A stretch of DNA of 64,000 nucleotides from a virus: positions 16,468 through 80,467 of the IMG/VR virus record IMGVR_UViG_3300021092_002038, one strand, 5' to 3'. A program made the translations under genes and the position numbers. This document shows positions 33,216 through 42,627 of this stretch, one piece after another. The notes under the pieces are model-generated. The model saw only the letters and a list, made by a program, of their open reading frames with translations, ran no database searches and was not told where the DNA came from. Position 1 is the stretch's first letter. The number at the start of each line of letters is the position of its first letter.

Positions 33216-33605
33216 TCAAATTTTTATAATGTCAATTAGTTCAAGATTAATAGTTCGATAACCAATATCTGTGGTTATGATCAATGTGTTTTGAAATAAG
33301 TTCCAATCTATCTGATAATTTTTATCTAATCTTCCTCCGGTTTCTTCTTGAATAATTCTATTTAAAGAATTTAATGTGTAAAGTGTGTTTGTTTGTTTTT
33401 TTCTATGAATTGAAATTGTAGCAGGAAATTTTTTGTAAATTCCTTCGGAAAAAATATTGTAAGTCAAAATTATAGAGTCATCTTTTGATTTATCTTTAAA
33501 AATGAAAAATTTTTTATCCGATAAAGTATAGAAACTTTTTATGGTTGTTATTAATCCGACATACTCTTTAACATTAGAAAATGTACATAACAATTGAATT
33601 TTCAT
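33216..33605 (-). CDS. Conserved hypothetical phage protein
   Basis: A 129-residue alpha/beta protein: IQLLCTFSNVKEYVGLITTIKS, a KFFIFKD strand, ILTYNIFSEG, ISIHRKKQTNTLYTLNSLNRII, and an end with IITTDIGYRTINLELIDII. This pattern is familiar from other environmental T4-like phages, always without known function. Its ATG overlaps the end of the gene before it by ATGA. Confidence 0.65.
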   Translation of the reverse strand: MKIQLLCTFSNVKEYVGLITTIKSFYTLSDKKFFIFKDKSKDDSIILTYNIFSEGIYKKFPATISIHRKKQTNTLYTLNSLNRIIQEETGGRLDKNYQIDWNLFQNTLIITTDIGYRTINLELIDIIKI

Positions 33606-34324
33606 TTTCTAATTAAAAAAGTGTTGTTAGATTCGTCAAAAAATTGAGTGCCGATTAATTCTCCGTCTTGAGTATACCAACGTTTGTCTTTTTTATAAAA
33701 ATTAAGTTTTTTCGCTTCTTCAATAGTATACGTTATTGACTCGTTAGTTAAAATCTTTTCTACATATTCTTCTTTAGCTTTTTCAATTTCTTTATCTGCC
33801 ATCATAGATTTTACGTCAGGTGTCGAACCGGAAATAGGTATAGATGCTGGATCAGACGTGGGTGTAGAAACGTTTATGGTTGAAGAATCCGGATCGGCCG
33901 CTGGAGCTGCTGGAGCTGCTGGAGCTGCTGGAGCTGCTGGAGCTGCTGGAGCTGCTGGAGCTGCTGGAGCTGCTGGAGCTGCTGGAGCTGCTGGAGCAGT
34001 GATTGGTGTTGAAAATTGAAGGTTTGTTTGTCCGGCTTTAGGATTTTTTTCAAAATGGGTGCCTCTTTGTATAGCTCGTTGTTTATATTCTGCGGTCGGA
34101 AACGTCACTAATATTCCATTGTTATTATAAGCTTGTCTTTCTGGAAATCTTCCTTCTAACATGCGATTTCTCACGGCAATAGATTCTTCTTTGGAAGCTC
34201 CCATATTTTGTAAATATTCTTGAAATATATCAAGATGATCGTTATTATCAATTTCAAAAGTTCCGTTTGAAATTCTTTCATCCAATGAGATTTTATTTAA
34301 AAATTTTTCAGCTATAGTATTCAT
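33602..34324 (-). CDS. Hypothetical protein with long Pro-Ala-Ala repeat
   Basis: A 240-residue protein with three parts: an N-terminal domain (DERISNGTFEIDNNDHLDIF near 15-34, then EGRFPERQAYNNNG and LVTFPTAEYKQRAI) of a type found in several large phages, a rigid linker of about eleven Pro-Ala-Ala units (near 110-143), and a C-terminal domain ending with KDKRWYTQDGELIGTQFFDES. The linker probably holds two folded parts apart, as in virion proteins. Function unknown. Starts 2 bases after the upstream gene. Confidence 0.6.
   Translation of the reverse strand: MNTIAEKFLNKISLDERISNGTFEIDNNDHLDIFQEYLQNMGASKEESIAVRNRMLEGRFPERQAYNNNGILVTFPTAEYKQRAIQRGTHFEKNPKAGQTNLQFSTPITAPAAPAAPAAPAAPAAPAAPAAPAAPAAPAAPAADPDSSTINVSTPTSDPASIPISGSTPDVKSMMADKEIEKAKEEYVEKILTNESITYTIEEAKKLNFYKKDKRWYTQDGELIGTQFFDESNNTFLIRK
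33899..33997. repeat. 9-bp tandem repeat encoding Pro-Ala-Ala
   Basis: About eleven copies of a 9-bp unit (GCTGGAGCT on the plus strand), almost without divergence. In frame, so changes in copy number would lengthen or shorten the linker without breaking the gene. Much richer in GC than its surroundings. Confidence 0.9.
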
Positions 34325-34326
34325 AA

Positions 34327-35523
34327 TTAATTAACAAGTGTAACTTGTGGTCTAACAGATTGGTTTATAGAAAAGAACTTGAATTTTGGATTACTCAAAA
34401 AATTATTATTTTCATCAATAATAATCAATTTTAAATCGGGCGTGTTGTAAATTTGATTTATTTCCTTTACAACCTGTTCTCCAAAATTTTCTACATTTGG
34501 ATATTGATTTAAAAAGCTATTTACAATGACCCCCACATCTTCCGAAAAAGATACAATTTCTTCGGTGTCTTGTTGATCCAAAGTTGGTTCGATTTGCGTG
34601 GGTGTTTTTTGTCCCGCCGACGTTGAAGCTGATTTTTTAATATCATCAAACGGCAATTTAAAATAAACATCTTTGTCGACATCATTAACTTTAAATATAA
34701 AGTTTTTTCCTGTTGTCGTGGATGAACTTATACTCTTTTCTTTCTTTTGTTCAACGGTATACTCTTTTAATTGTTTCAAAAAGTCGTAAAATTTTTGTAT
34801 TTTTTTTGTTGTCCAAGAAGCTCTTGATCCTTCCCCGAGATCATCTGTCGATCGCCCTCTATCTTTATAATTTAAGATTGAAAAAAATATATTATTAAAC
34901 TCTACTATTAATTTGCCTTCTTTATATTTTTTAGATTTTAATAAGCTTTCCAGATTTAATATTAATTTATTAAAATCGGTTATGGTATTCAAATTTAAAT
35001 TGGTACCAAATCGTATTGCTTCTTTAGGGGTTTTTATTTTTTTAATCTCGTATGAGATTCCTCCAACTTGAACGTCTCCCTTTTTTCCTTTCGGAATTTT
35101 AGTTGCGCCATTTACAAGTAAAAGAATCGCAAACTCGCCTTCTCCAACTTCCTTTTTTTGAAAACTTAAAAGTGTGGGATTTTGTTGTAAAAACTTAAAT
35201 GCATCTCCTAATGTTTGAGATGGATAGTTTGTTTTAAAATTAACTAATTGATTATTTACGGTGTTTAAATACTCGTCCGATATATCGGTTCCCATGAATT
35301 TTTTCCAAGTGGCTTTTACATATTCTCGTGTGCCATTTATATCAACACTATTTTCAAACAATTGTTTAATTGTGTTTTCTTTAAAAAATGAATTGTAGTT
35401 ACTTTTAATTAAAAAATCCTCAAAATCTAGAAAACTGTTGCGATCTTTTATATTGAAATTAACTCCGCCATCATGTCGGTTCATGAAATATTCATTTAAT
35501 ATTTTTTCCAAACTAAGGTTCAT
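34327..35523 (-). CDS. Hypothetical protein with possible PD-(D/E)XK-like core
   Basis: A 398-residue protein of uncertain function. In the middle, GEGEFAILLLVNGATKIPKG and KGDVQVGGISYEIKKI (about 128-164) resemble phage proteins with a GKGE ... GD(V/I) ... EIK pattern, a possible degenerate nuclease core with Glu, Asp and Glu-x-Lys in order. The N-terminus (LEKILNEYFM, GGVNFNIKDRNSFLDFEDFL) looks like that of the next gene downstream, suggesting a shared module. TATTTATA lies 8 bases before the ATG, so late expression is likely. Confidence 0.5.
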   Translation of the reverse strand: MNLSLEKILNEYFMNRHDGGVNFNIKDRNSFLDFEDFLIKSNYNSFFKENTIKQLFENSVDINGTREYVKATWKKFMGTDISDEYLNTVNNQLVNFKTNYPSQTLGDAFKFLQQNPTLLSFQKKEVGEGEFAILLLVNGATKIPKGKKGDVQVGGISYEIKKIKTPKEAIRFGTNLNLNTITDFNKLILNLESLLKSKKYKEGKLIVEFNNIFFSILNYKDRGRSTDDLGEGSRASWTTKKIQKFYDFLKQLKEYTVEQKKEKSISSSTTTGKNFIFKVNDVDKDVYFKLPFDDIKKSASTSAGQKTPTQIEPTLDQQDTEEIVSFSEDVGVIVNSFLNQYPNVENFGEQVVKEINQIYNTPDLKLIIIDENNNFLSNPKFKFFSINQSVRPQVTLVN

Positions 35524-35531
35524 CGATACAA

Positions 35532-35539
35532 TATAAATA
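35532..35539 (-). promoter_or_regulatory. TATTTATA box, 8 bases before start
   Basis: Octamer on the coding strand before the 398-residue gene, the first of a three-gene leftward unit (34327-35523, 33602-34324, 33216-33605). Confidence 0.4.
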
Positions 35540-35565
35540 TTAAGAGATATAGTAAAAAGTGTTAA

Positions 35566-36963
35566 TTATATATCAATTGATACCAAGTCTTGATAATTCT
35601 TACCAATGTGACATTTTACGGGAAATTGGTTGTCTACCATGATAGTTTTTATATTTACTAAGGTGTCTTTTTTATCATCTTTACACACATCAACCAAGAT
35701 AGAATCGTATGTGTATAATACAACCTTTGACTTCTTGTTTTTTAAATAGTGATTGACTCGGTTTATATTTTGAATACTAAACTCAGTTTCTGCTGCTTGC
35801 AACAAATAGTTAAAAAGTTTATTTGGGTTGGCATCGTGAATATGTTTATTTGTTATTCTTCTTTTAAATATCGGCGTCTCAACATATTGGTTTTGATTGA
35901 AGAAATCCCATCGGTGTGTGATGTATTCGTCTACTTTTTTAAAATAATCAATATTTTTATATTCTTCTCTAACGCCACCGTAAAGATTTTGAAAAGTCAA
36001 ATTTTTAGCCTTTTTTAAGTCTTCCACAGTTATTTCTTCTTTTTCAAAATACTGTTTTGCCAAATATTCATAAATATTAAGTGATAAATCAAGTTTGTAA
36101 TTTATTAAATTCGCAATAATGTGTGGGTGATATGCGCTATAATCTATACTTAAAAGCATTCCGTCGTCGCCAAATCTAGACACAAAAGCAGATCTACAGC
36201 CATCTTCTTTATTTAATGCCGCGTAATTTATTTTTCCGAATCTATTGCTTGGTCTACCCGTCGAGGTGAAAAGATTGTATTCGGTATAAACAAAATTGGA
36301 TTTTTGCTCAATTTCTTTTTCCTTAAAAAATTCATTGAATTTAATCACATCAACATATAACCCATTCGATTCAACTTCAGCTAATGTCTCAGTGATAATT
36401 CCATTTAACTGTGAAAAAGACTCATCTATATAAAAATCAGTCATAGATGATCTCATTTTTTTATAATTTTTTTCAAACAATTCTATATGTTTGCTCACAG
36501 GTATTATATAATTAACATCAACTCGATCATCTATATTTTTATATTTTATAAAATCGTGATAATTGGTCGTGGTCACTTCATCCAAAGAATCGGTTCCTTT
36601 TTGAAATTTAAAAATTAAAACGTCGTTTACGTTTTTGATTTTAAATAAATGTATAAATTTCTTTTTATCTGTTACAAATATTTTTTTTGATTTTTGTATA
36701 ATTAAATTTAAAGTGTTGTTTATATTTAAATTTGAAAAATTTAAATCCTGATGAGTTTGGTTTAACAAATATAGCTCGTCAGTTTTTATATTTTTTATAA
36801 ATAACAAAATTATCTCGTTTTTAATAGAATGAACATTATGATTTTTTACAACGTAGTCTATAAATACTTCTTGATTGCATATATTGTTTAAAAAACTATT
36901 ATAGTTTGTTGTATTCAACGACATCATCGTGTAAGAATCTAACATCCAAAACAAAACAGTCAA
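35566..36963 (-). CDS. Short, atypical family A DNA polymerase
   Basis: A 465-residue protein from a TTG at 36963; an ATG at 36945 is an alternative start. The C-terminal 270 residues follow family A order: LAEVESNGLYVD, then TSTGRPSNRF (as TxTGRxS in Pol I), motif A SIDYSAYHPHIIANL, the O-helix KNLTFQNLYGG with Lys, Phe and Tyr at the family spacing, and motif C LYTYDSILVDV. Two positions are unusual: the steric-gate Glu of motif A is His, and motif C reads YDS for HDE. The first 170 residues have no clear exonuclease motif. It lies among tail genes, far from the replication genes, and is much shorter than Pol I or T7 polymerase. Repair, end filling or primer synthesis are possible roles. 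Confidence 0.7.
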   Translation of the reverse strand: MTVLFWMLDSYTMMSLNTTNYNSFLNNICNQEVFIDYVVKNHNVHSIKNEIILLFIKNIKTDELYLLNQTHQDLNFSNLNINNTLNLIIQKSKKIFVTDKKKFIHLFKIKNVNDVLIFKFQKGTDSLDEVTTTNYHDFIKYKNIDDRVDVNYIIPVSKHIELFEKNYKKMRSSMTDFYIDESFSQLNGIITETLAEVESNGLYVDVIKFNEFFKEKEIEQKSNFVYTEYNLFTSTGRPSNRFGKINYAALNKEDGCRSAFVSRFGDDGMLLSIDYSAYHPHIIANLINYKLDLSLNIYEYLAKQYFEKEEITVEDLKKAKNLTFQNLYGGVREEYKNIDYFKKVDEYITHRWDFFNQNQYVETPIFKRRITNKHIHDANPNKLFNYLLQAAETEFSIQNINRVNHYLKNKKSKVVLYTYDSILVDVCKDDKKDTLVNIKTIMVDNQFPVKCHIGKNYQDLVSIDI

Positions 36964-36974
36964 TTATTTTATCA

Positions 36975-39440
36975 TTATAAGATTCCTGCAATTGCAGAAC
37001 TCGGTCGCACAGTTGCGGTTACGCTAGTTATCCACCCATCTCTATTTATTGAATGTTTTACCTCTCTTACTTGAAAAATAACTCCCGTATCATATGGTTT
37101 TGGTAAATTTTTTGCAGTAAAAATTTGAAACGATCTAAAGCCTGATATTCCTAAAATAGTAAAATCTATTGTGACACCCGGCATTGGCATAGTACTTATG
37201 TTTGCAAATAGCGGGCTTTGATTGTCTGAAATCAGTTGGACCAAGAAAGATTCTGCGGTTTTTGGTAATTTAAGTCTGACTTTCTCTTCTGATTTTTCCT
37301 TTACTTCTACCGTACGAGATCTAAAAGTTGTTGGCTTAAACCCTAGAGGAGGAGACGATATCATCATGCTGTCTTCATCTATATTATTGTATTTTTGAGT
37401 TTTTGATGTGGTTGATGTGGTTGGATCGCTTTTTGTAGATGATCCTAAGTTCACCGGTTGGTTTTCTTTTGCTGCTGATAACATTTCATCGACTCCCATT
37501 TGAAATTTTCCTATATAACTTTGTCCTGTAGAAATATCACTGTCTGCCGCCGAAGAAGTTTTCGGTAAATCGGTAACTGGCGCTGACTGTGATTCCGCAT
37601 CGTAAAGTACCATATTGGCTACCTTATCCGACAGTTTCACATTGAAATTAAAACTTTTCAATATAGAATTTTGTGAATATACGTCAAACGGATATATTGT
37701 CGGATCCGTATCGGTTAATCCAAGGCTTGTTCTTAACTCTTTAATATGTTCGAGATTTAAAAATCTTTCGTCTCTTATAGAGAGAAGAAGTGGCTCTTGT
37801 TCGCATAATTTCAAATCCCATATTTTTGCAAAACTGTTTAGATCTTGACACAGTGATTGAGCAAATTCTTTTATTGATCTATTTTTATCAAGTAATTCTA
37901 ATACGCGTACATATTTAATATATACATCTTTTAAATTGCCTTTAAATTTTTCAGATTCTCCTCCTGTATAAGGAAAAGAGTATCTGCCTTTCTGGCCAGG
38001 AAACATTTTATATCTTAACCAGTTTATCACTTCATCTAAATTTTGTCTGTTTGCGGTCTTTAATGCTTTAATCATTAATCTATTTTCAGGTTTTTTGAAC
38101 GATGCGGGAGGGATAAATTCGTTAAGATCTGCTTGTCCGTTTAAATTCTCCGAGGTAAAACTGGGTGCGTTTTCGTTTGGTATTAAAAAATTAGAGGTGG
38201 TGGATATTAAATTGGGATGGGCTCCTATTATAGAACTATTTAGGTCTAGTTTTATAGCTGGTTTAGTACTTGGAAGTTCTATGTTCAATATATCAGCTAA
38301 AAGTCCTAAACTTATATAAAATGATTCGTCGCCTCTAAATTTGGTAGCGGATTCTTCTGTGATTATATTTGTATAGTTTTCTAAACTAAACAGTCCCCCC
38401 GCATTTACAACTGATTTTTTTTGGGACCACTGAACTGCCTTGGAAAATATTTTAGAATAATCTGCATCATCCGCATTCATTGGAAACTGTGAGTTTGGTT
38501 TTGGAGAGTTATAATGTTCATACAATCGCTTAGTCAACCCTTTTAAATAAGAAAAAATATCACTTTTCATTCTCTCATAAATGGTTTGTTTGGGTTTGTT
38601 GTCTGCTCCGGTTTTTTCTTGGCCCTCCGGTGAGGCATCTTTTACAGATAATCCATAGTAAAATTTACTATTTGAATATAATTCAGTAGTACAATTAAAT
38701 GACATATCGGAGGAGTCAAACGAGTAGTCGAAATTTACTATGTGTCCAACTAAAGCGTCGTATTTTCCTTCTGACTTTTTAAGGTTTTCTTCTATTAATC
38801 CCGCGTTCGTATATGCTCCTAAAGTTCCTGAACCTTTTTGTGTTATGTTTCCGGAATCATCTCTTTTGAGAGGCGTGCCTATTTCTGTTATGTCGATTAA
38901 ACTCTCAGGATTATAAGTATTCCAACCCCATTCTAATAATACGGTGTTGTATGGTGAAAAAAAATAAGGAGTCATGTAATTTATCTGACTTACGGTAAAA
39001 CATTTCCACTTTATTGTGGCTTTTCTAAAAATTTCTCGTTGAATGTCTACATCTATGCTTATAATTCCCGGAATAGGTCGGTGTTTTTGATATTCGTTTG
39101 TTATATTATTTTCAATATAGTGTGGTTTTCCTTTTCTGTCGTATCCGATTATTGTTGCGTTTTTTACGTTCTGACCATTCAACGAGGAATCAAAAGAGTT
39201 TTGAATTCCGTATTTATCTTTAAAAGAGTCGCCTCCATATAATACAAATCCGCTATATTGATTTACCTTAGAATTAGACACGGCGCGAATCCATGGCGTC
39301 ATCGCTCCTTTATAATCTTTTATTTTTGAAAAATCGCTTGTATAGTTGTTGCCGTATTTATCAGACCGACGTTCTATTTCGTTACGCATATATTTGGGTA
39401 ACGGAACCGCTGCATACGGTGGATATAGTGTATCAGACAT
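36975..39440 (-). CDS. Baseplate hub-like virion protein
   Basis: An 821-residue structural protein. N-terminus: MSDTLYPPYAAVPLPKYMRN; around 100-130, IPGIISIDVDIQREIFRKATIKW and LLEWGW stretches; the last 80 residues, PMPGVTIDFTILGISGFRSFQIF and REVKHSINRDGWITSVTATVRPS, have the strand pattern of hub proteins (gp27/gpD fold) where the H-x-I ... W-x-T segment ends the last domain. It precedes the gp53-like gene by 2 bases. T4 gp27 is 391, so the middle 300 residues are extra. I call it hub-like, moderately sure. Confidence 0.6.
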   Translation of the reverse strand: MSDTLYPPYAAVPLPKYMRNEIERRSDKYGNNYTSDFSKIKDYKGAMTPWIRAVSNSKVNQYSGFVLYGGDSFKDKYGIQNSFDSSLNGQNVKNATIIGYDRKGKPHYIENNITNEYQKHRPIPGIISIDVDIQREIFRKATIKWKCFTVSQINYMTPYFFSPYNTVLLEWGWNTYNPESLIDITEIGTPLKRDDSGNITQKGSGTLGAYTNAGLIEENLKKSEGKYDALVGHIVNFDYSFDSSDMSFNCTTELYSNSKFYYGLSVKDASPEGQEKTGADNKPKQTIYERMKSDIFSYLKGLTKRLYEHYNSPKPNSQFPMNADDADYSKIFSKAVQWSQKKSVVNAGGLFSLENYTNIITEESATKFRGDESFYISLGLLADILNIELPSTKPAIKLDLNSSIIGAHPNLISTTSNFLIPNENAPSFTSENLNGQADLNEFIPPASFKKPENRLMIKALKTANRQNLDEVINWLRYKMFPGQKGRYSFPYTGGESEKFKGNLKDVYIKYVRVLELLDKNRSIKEFAQSLCQDLNSFAKIWDLKLCEQEPLLLSIRDERFLNLEHIKELRTSLGLTDTDPTIYPFDVYSQNSILKSFNFNVKLSDKVANMVLYDAESQSAPVTDLPKTSSAADSDISTGQSYIGKFQMGVDEMLSAAKENQPVNLGSSTKSDPTTSTTSKTQKYNNIDEDSMMISSPPLGFKPTTFRSRTVEVKEKSEEKVRLKLPKTAESFLVQLISDNQSPLFANISTMPMPGVTIDFTILGISGFRSFQIFTAKNLPKPYDTGVIFQVREVKHSINRDGWITSVTATVRPSSAIAGIL

Positions 39441-39442
39441 AC

Positions 39443-39742
39443 TTATTTATTTAAATTGTTGTATTCTTGCATTATAGAATCTATGTTAATAGGAATTCTT
39501 AATTGTAACCCAACAGGTATACTCAGTCTTCCGTTTCCAAGATTGTTAGATAAGGCTATAATCCACCATAAAGATGCGTCTTTATAAAATTTATATGCCA
39601 ATGCATCAAGATAATCCGTTTCTTTTGAAATATAAATAATATCCGAGTCTTGTGGCTGAATCGTAGGATATAATCTTGTTCCTAAGAACCTTTTACCATC
39701 AAATGTTTTTTTGACGTTTTTATTGTTGTCGTATCGTGTCAT
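39443..39742 (-). CDS. Baseplate wedge protein gp53-like (LysM-type)
   Basis: A 99-residue protein. YISKETDYLDALAYKFYKDASLWWIIALSNN is shortened here to its keys: D-x-L-A-Y-K-F-Y-x-D-x-S-L-W-W-I-I-A at about 45-62, the gp53 motif, then GRLSIPVGLQLRIPI, the LysM-like strand. T4 gp53 (196) joins the wedges of the baseplate; phages of this group have shorter forms. Its ATG overlaps the preceding gene by ATGA. Confidence 0.8.
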   Translation of the reverse strand: MTRYDNNKNVKKTFDGKRFLGTRLYPTIQPQDSDIIYISKETDYLDALAYKFYKDASLWWIIALSNNLGNGRLSIPVGLQLRIPINIDSIMQEYNNLNK

Positions 39743-42618
39743 GCTACAATTAATTGTTTAGAGAAACCACCACCGCTTTCACCGCCACCAAAGTTTCTTC
39801 CTCCGGTACGAGGCCTTTCTGTTTCTAATATATCTGTACTTATTTGTATTTCACATTCGGTGGGAAATTGTGCGTATTTTCCGCCACTGTTGTTCCATTC
39901 AATTTGATTGTTTAAATACTTCCACGTATTAGATTCATTATTTAATTCTGGAGTAATTTCCCAAATAACGTCTTCTGGTATAGATATGGTTACACTTTTT
40001 AAAATAACTGGTTGTTCTTTATATAAATCTCCAATTGTTATAGTTATAAGCGGAGGTACTATAAAATTACTGACAGATGGAATCTTTTCTTTTATATACG
40101 TATAATCAGTGTATTTAGCCGGTTTAGTCAAACCCACTAGGTAATTTATTCTCTTCCACATAGGTAATAATTCTTGTATGCTCATTGCAACTGCTTTGAA
40201 ATTAAAACCTAATGTTCTGGTAAAACCTGTATAGTTACATAATTTATCCGCTCGACCTATATAGTTTATGTCTGCCCAATTGGCGTTAGCGTTCTCTTGA
40301 ATTCCTTTGACTGTTGCTCTGAATGGAATGTAGGTTTCGTTTACAAGATCGTGAAAGTAAAATGCTATGAAATCGTCTTCATAGGGATTATATTTTTGCA
40401 AGGTTATCATCGACTCGCTTAATTTTCCTGGTTTATTATAAATTATAGATGAGTCGTCTACTCCCGGAAAATTTTTCACCATTATGGATAAAGAATTTAT
40501 TGTATCCGATTTTCCTGTTGTTGATAATCCTTTTTGCGGGTTTGGGTTTTTATCATTTATGCTTTTTTCATATGAGCCAGATAACGGGCTCTGCGGATAA
40601 CGATGATTTACTAATTTATTATATGTAACGTCTACACGACTTTCATACGAAGTAGTATTATAGTCTGTATTTATTTTTTTTAATGCGTCATTTAAAGAAT
40701 TTATTATATTTTTTTTATGTTCGTTTACTTCAGGTGAACCGCGAACAGATATAACTTTTCCTGTTGCGTCGAATGCGGAATCGGGTAAAAATTCTTTATT
40801 TTCGTTTCTTCCAGAAAGTCCGGTCCCCATGCCTGCGCCGTGGAGTGTTCTAACTCCTGAATTCGGATCTTCTTTTATTTTATTCGAATATGTACCTTTT
40901 ATATTGTAGGCCGATTCATTTTTTTTATTTTTATGTTCGTTTAATACAGATTCAACGCGAACAGATATAGGTTTTCCTGTTGCGTCTACACTTCCAGAAA
41001 TTCCAGTCTCCATGACTGCGCTATGGTGTTTTAAAACTCCGAAAGGCGGATTTCCTGTTTCTGATGAGCCGGAAATCTTATATTCATTCGAATATGTACC
41101 TTCTATATTGTGGGCCGATTCATTTTTTTTATTTTTATGTTCGTTTAATACAGATTCAGCGCGAACAGATATAACTTTTCCTGTTGCGTCGAATGCGGAA
41201 TCAGGTAAAAATTCTATTTTATTTCCGCTTCTTCCAGCCATTGCGCCTTGGAGTGTTCTAACTCCTGAATTCGGATCTTCTTTTATTTTATTCGAATATG
41301 TACCTTTTATATTGTAGGCCGCGTTACCGGAGTTTATTATAAATTTGATTTTATTATTTGCTTCTTGTCGATATCCCCAACTCTTTCCTTTGTTCTCGTC
41401 AGAAATATCTCTTGGAATTTGCGTATTGGGTTTTTCGGCTGTATCAGACGGTAATCTATAAGAACGAAAAGCTGGTTTACCTTCAAGGGTGGTATAAATG
41501 GATAATATATCCGAGAATTGATATGGTCCGGCTCCGGGTTCTAAATCCGATCTCTCTTTTCCTACATTACTACCATATTTTTTGTATCCGTGTGTATCAT
41601 CTTTGATGTCATATCCCAACGGTGAACCGAAATATTGAGATTTCATCGGAATAGATTGTCCGAATATTTTTATTTTTTTATCGCTATCAGATGTAGAAGT
41701 TTGACCGAATTTTTTAATATTTTCTTTGGCCTTGCCTGTATTTTTTCCTGCCTCAAATCTTTGATAAAAATCTGTTCCCCAAGTTATAGGTTTTCCATTT
41801 TTATCAAAATAAGAAAATTTTTGAGGTTGCGTCAAAAATATTCCATAAGCTCCTTCATCCGCCCTGTATTTTGCGTTTCCTGGATGTTTCAGAGGACCAA
41901 ATCCACCAAATAAACTTTTTGCAAAAGATACAATTGGTAAAGAGGCTAAAAATCCACCCTTTGAAGATTTGGGATTCTTGATAGACAAACTATTATATGC
42001 ACTGATTGCAGTTCCTGCTCTAATTAATCCCTTTGAATTATTTTGATTTAAAGTGGATAATGCTTGGGGTCCGACGGTGCCTTTAGGTGGAGTTGGTTTA
42101 TTTAGTGCCGATACACCAACAATACTTGCTAATGCTCCTAATAGTCCACCGCTCGTATCTATATGTCGGAGTGGATTTTTATCGGAGAATGGATTTATTT
42201 TAGTCGAAGCTGCCAGTATTGAACTCAGCGGATTGTATATTCTTGTTTCGTTAAATGCTTGACTTTTTTGTAATAAAAATTGTTTCGTTAAAAAAAGTAT
42301 GCCGTTTCCACCTATTAAAAATTTACTGACTCTTATAGTATCTTGCAATGTGCTTGCAAATGGAAATGCTCGACTTTCAAATCTTTTTAAACCGTTTATT
42401 CCTTTTCTTCCTTGATTTGGATTTACATAAACATAAGGCTGTCTAGGTCCAAAACTAAAAAGTCCACTGTTTTCGGTATATGGAGATAGTTTCTTATACA
42501 AATTATTATTATTAGCATCGTATAATTGTTGTATTTTACCCACCAAAGGCGAATTACTATAACCACTAGGCACTATAACCGTCGGCGGCACTATATTTGT
42601 TGTATTTTGATTTGCCAT
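39739..42618 (-). CDS. Large tail/baseplate protein with internal triple repeat
   Basis: A 959-residue virion protein. The last 230 residues are the conserved part: DDFIAFYFHDLVNETYIPFRA, WADINYIGRADKL, YTGFTRTLGFNFKAVAMSIQEL, typical of tube-cap or baseplate proteins of contractile phages (gp48/gp54-like position). Residues about 432-633 hold three copies of a 65-residue repeat with YNIKGTYSNKIKEDPNSG and DATGKVISVR. N-terminal 120 residues hold FGPRQPYVYVNP. A Gly-rich tail precedes the end. Role in the baseplate is inferred from position, between the tape measure and gp53-like genes. Confidence 0.6.
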   Translation of the reverse strand: MANQNTTNIVPPTVIVPSGYSNSPLVGKIQQLYDANNNNLYKKLSPYTENSGLFSFGPRQPYVYVNPNQGRKGINGLKRFESRAFPFASTLQDTIRVSKFLIGGNGILFLTKQFLLQKSQAFNETRIYNPLSSILAASTKINPFSDKNPLRHIDTSGGLLGALASIVGVSALNKPTPPKGTVGPQALSTLNQNNSKGLIRAGTAISAYNSLSIKNPKSSKGGFLASLPIVSFAKSLFGGFGPLKHPGNAKYRADEGAYGIFLTQPQKFSYFDKNGKPITWGTDFYQRFEAGKNTGKAKENIKKFGQTSTSDSDKKIKIFGQSIPMKSQYFGSPLGYDIKDDTHGYKKYGSNVGKERSDLEPGAGPYQFSDILSIYTTLEGKPAFRSYRLPSDTAEKPNTQIPRDISDENKGKSWGYRQEANNKIKFIINSGNAAYNIKGTYSNKIKEDPNSGVRTLQGAMAGRSGNKIEFLPDSAFDATGKVISVRAESVLNEHKNKKNESAHNIEGTYSNEYKISGSSETGNPPFGVLKHHSAVMETGISGSVDATGKPISVRVESVLNEHKNKKNESAYNIKGTYSNKIKEDPNSGVRTLHGAGMGTGLSGRNENKEFLPDSAFDATGKVISVRGSPEVNEHKKNIINSLNDALKKINTDYNTTSYESRVDVTYNKLVNHRYPQSPLSGSYEKSINDKNPNPQKGLSTTGKSDTINSLSIMVKNFPGVDDSSIIYNKPGKLSESMITLQKYNPYEDDFIAFYFHDLVNETYIPFRATVKGIQENANANWADINYIGRADKLCNYTGFTRTLGFNFKAVAMSIQELLPMWKRINYLVGLTKPAKYTDYTYIKEKIPSVSNFIVPPLITITIGDLYKEQPVILKSVTISIPEDVIWEITPELNNESNTWKYLNNQIEWNNSGGKYAQFPTECEIQISTDILETERPRTGGRNFGGGESGGGFSKQLIVA
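40720..41325. repeat. Three ~200-bp tandem repeats inside the 959-residue gene
   Basis: Near-identical segments, for example CGAATATGTACCTT at about 40886, 41088 and 41292 and GCGAACAGATATA near 40740, 40958 and 41160. Each unit encodes about 65 residues. The middle unit has diverged in part. Such recent in-frame duplication is usual in tail proteins that face outwards. Confidence 0.85.
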
Positions 42619-42627
42619 ATGAATATT

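Noticed and set aside
33899-33997. CRISPR-like array
   Set aside because: The 9-bp units are directly joined with no spacers and are in a coding frame.
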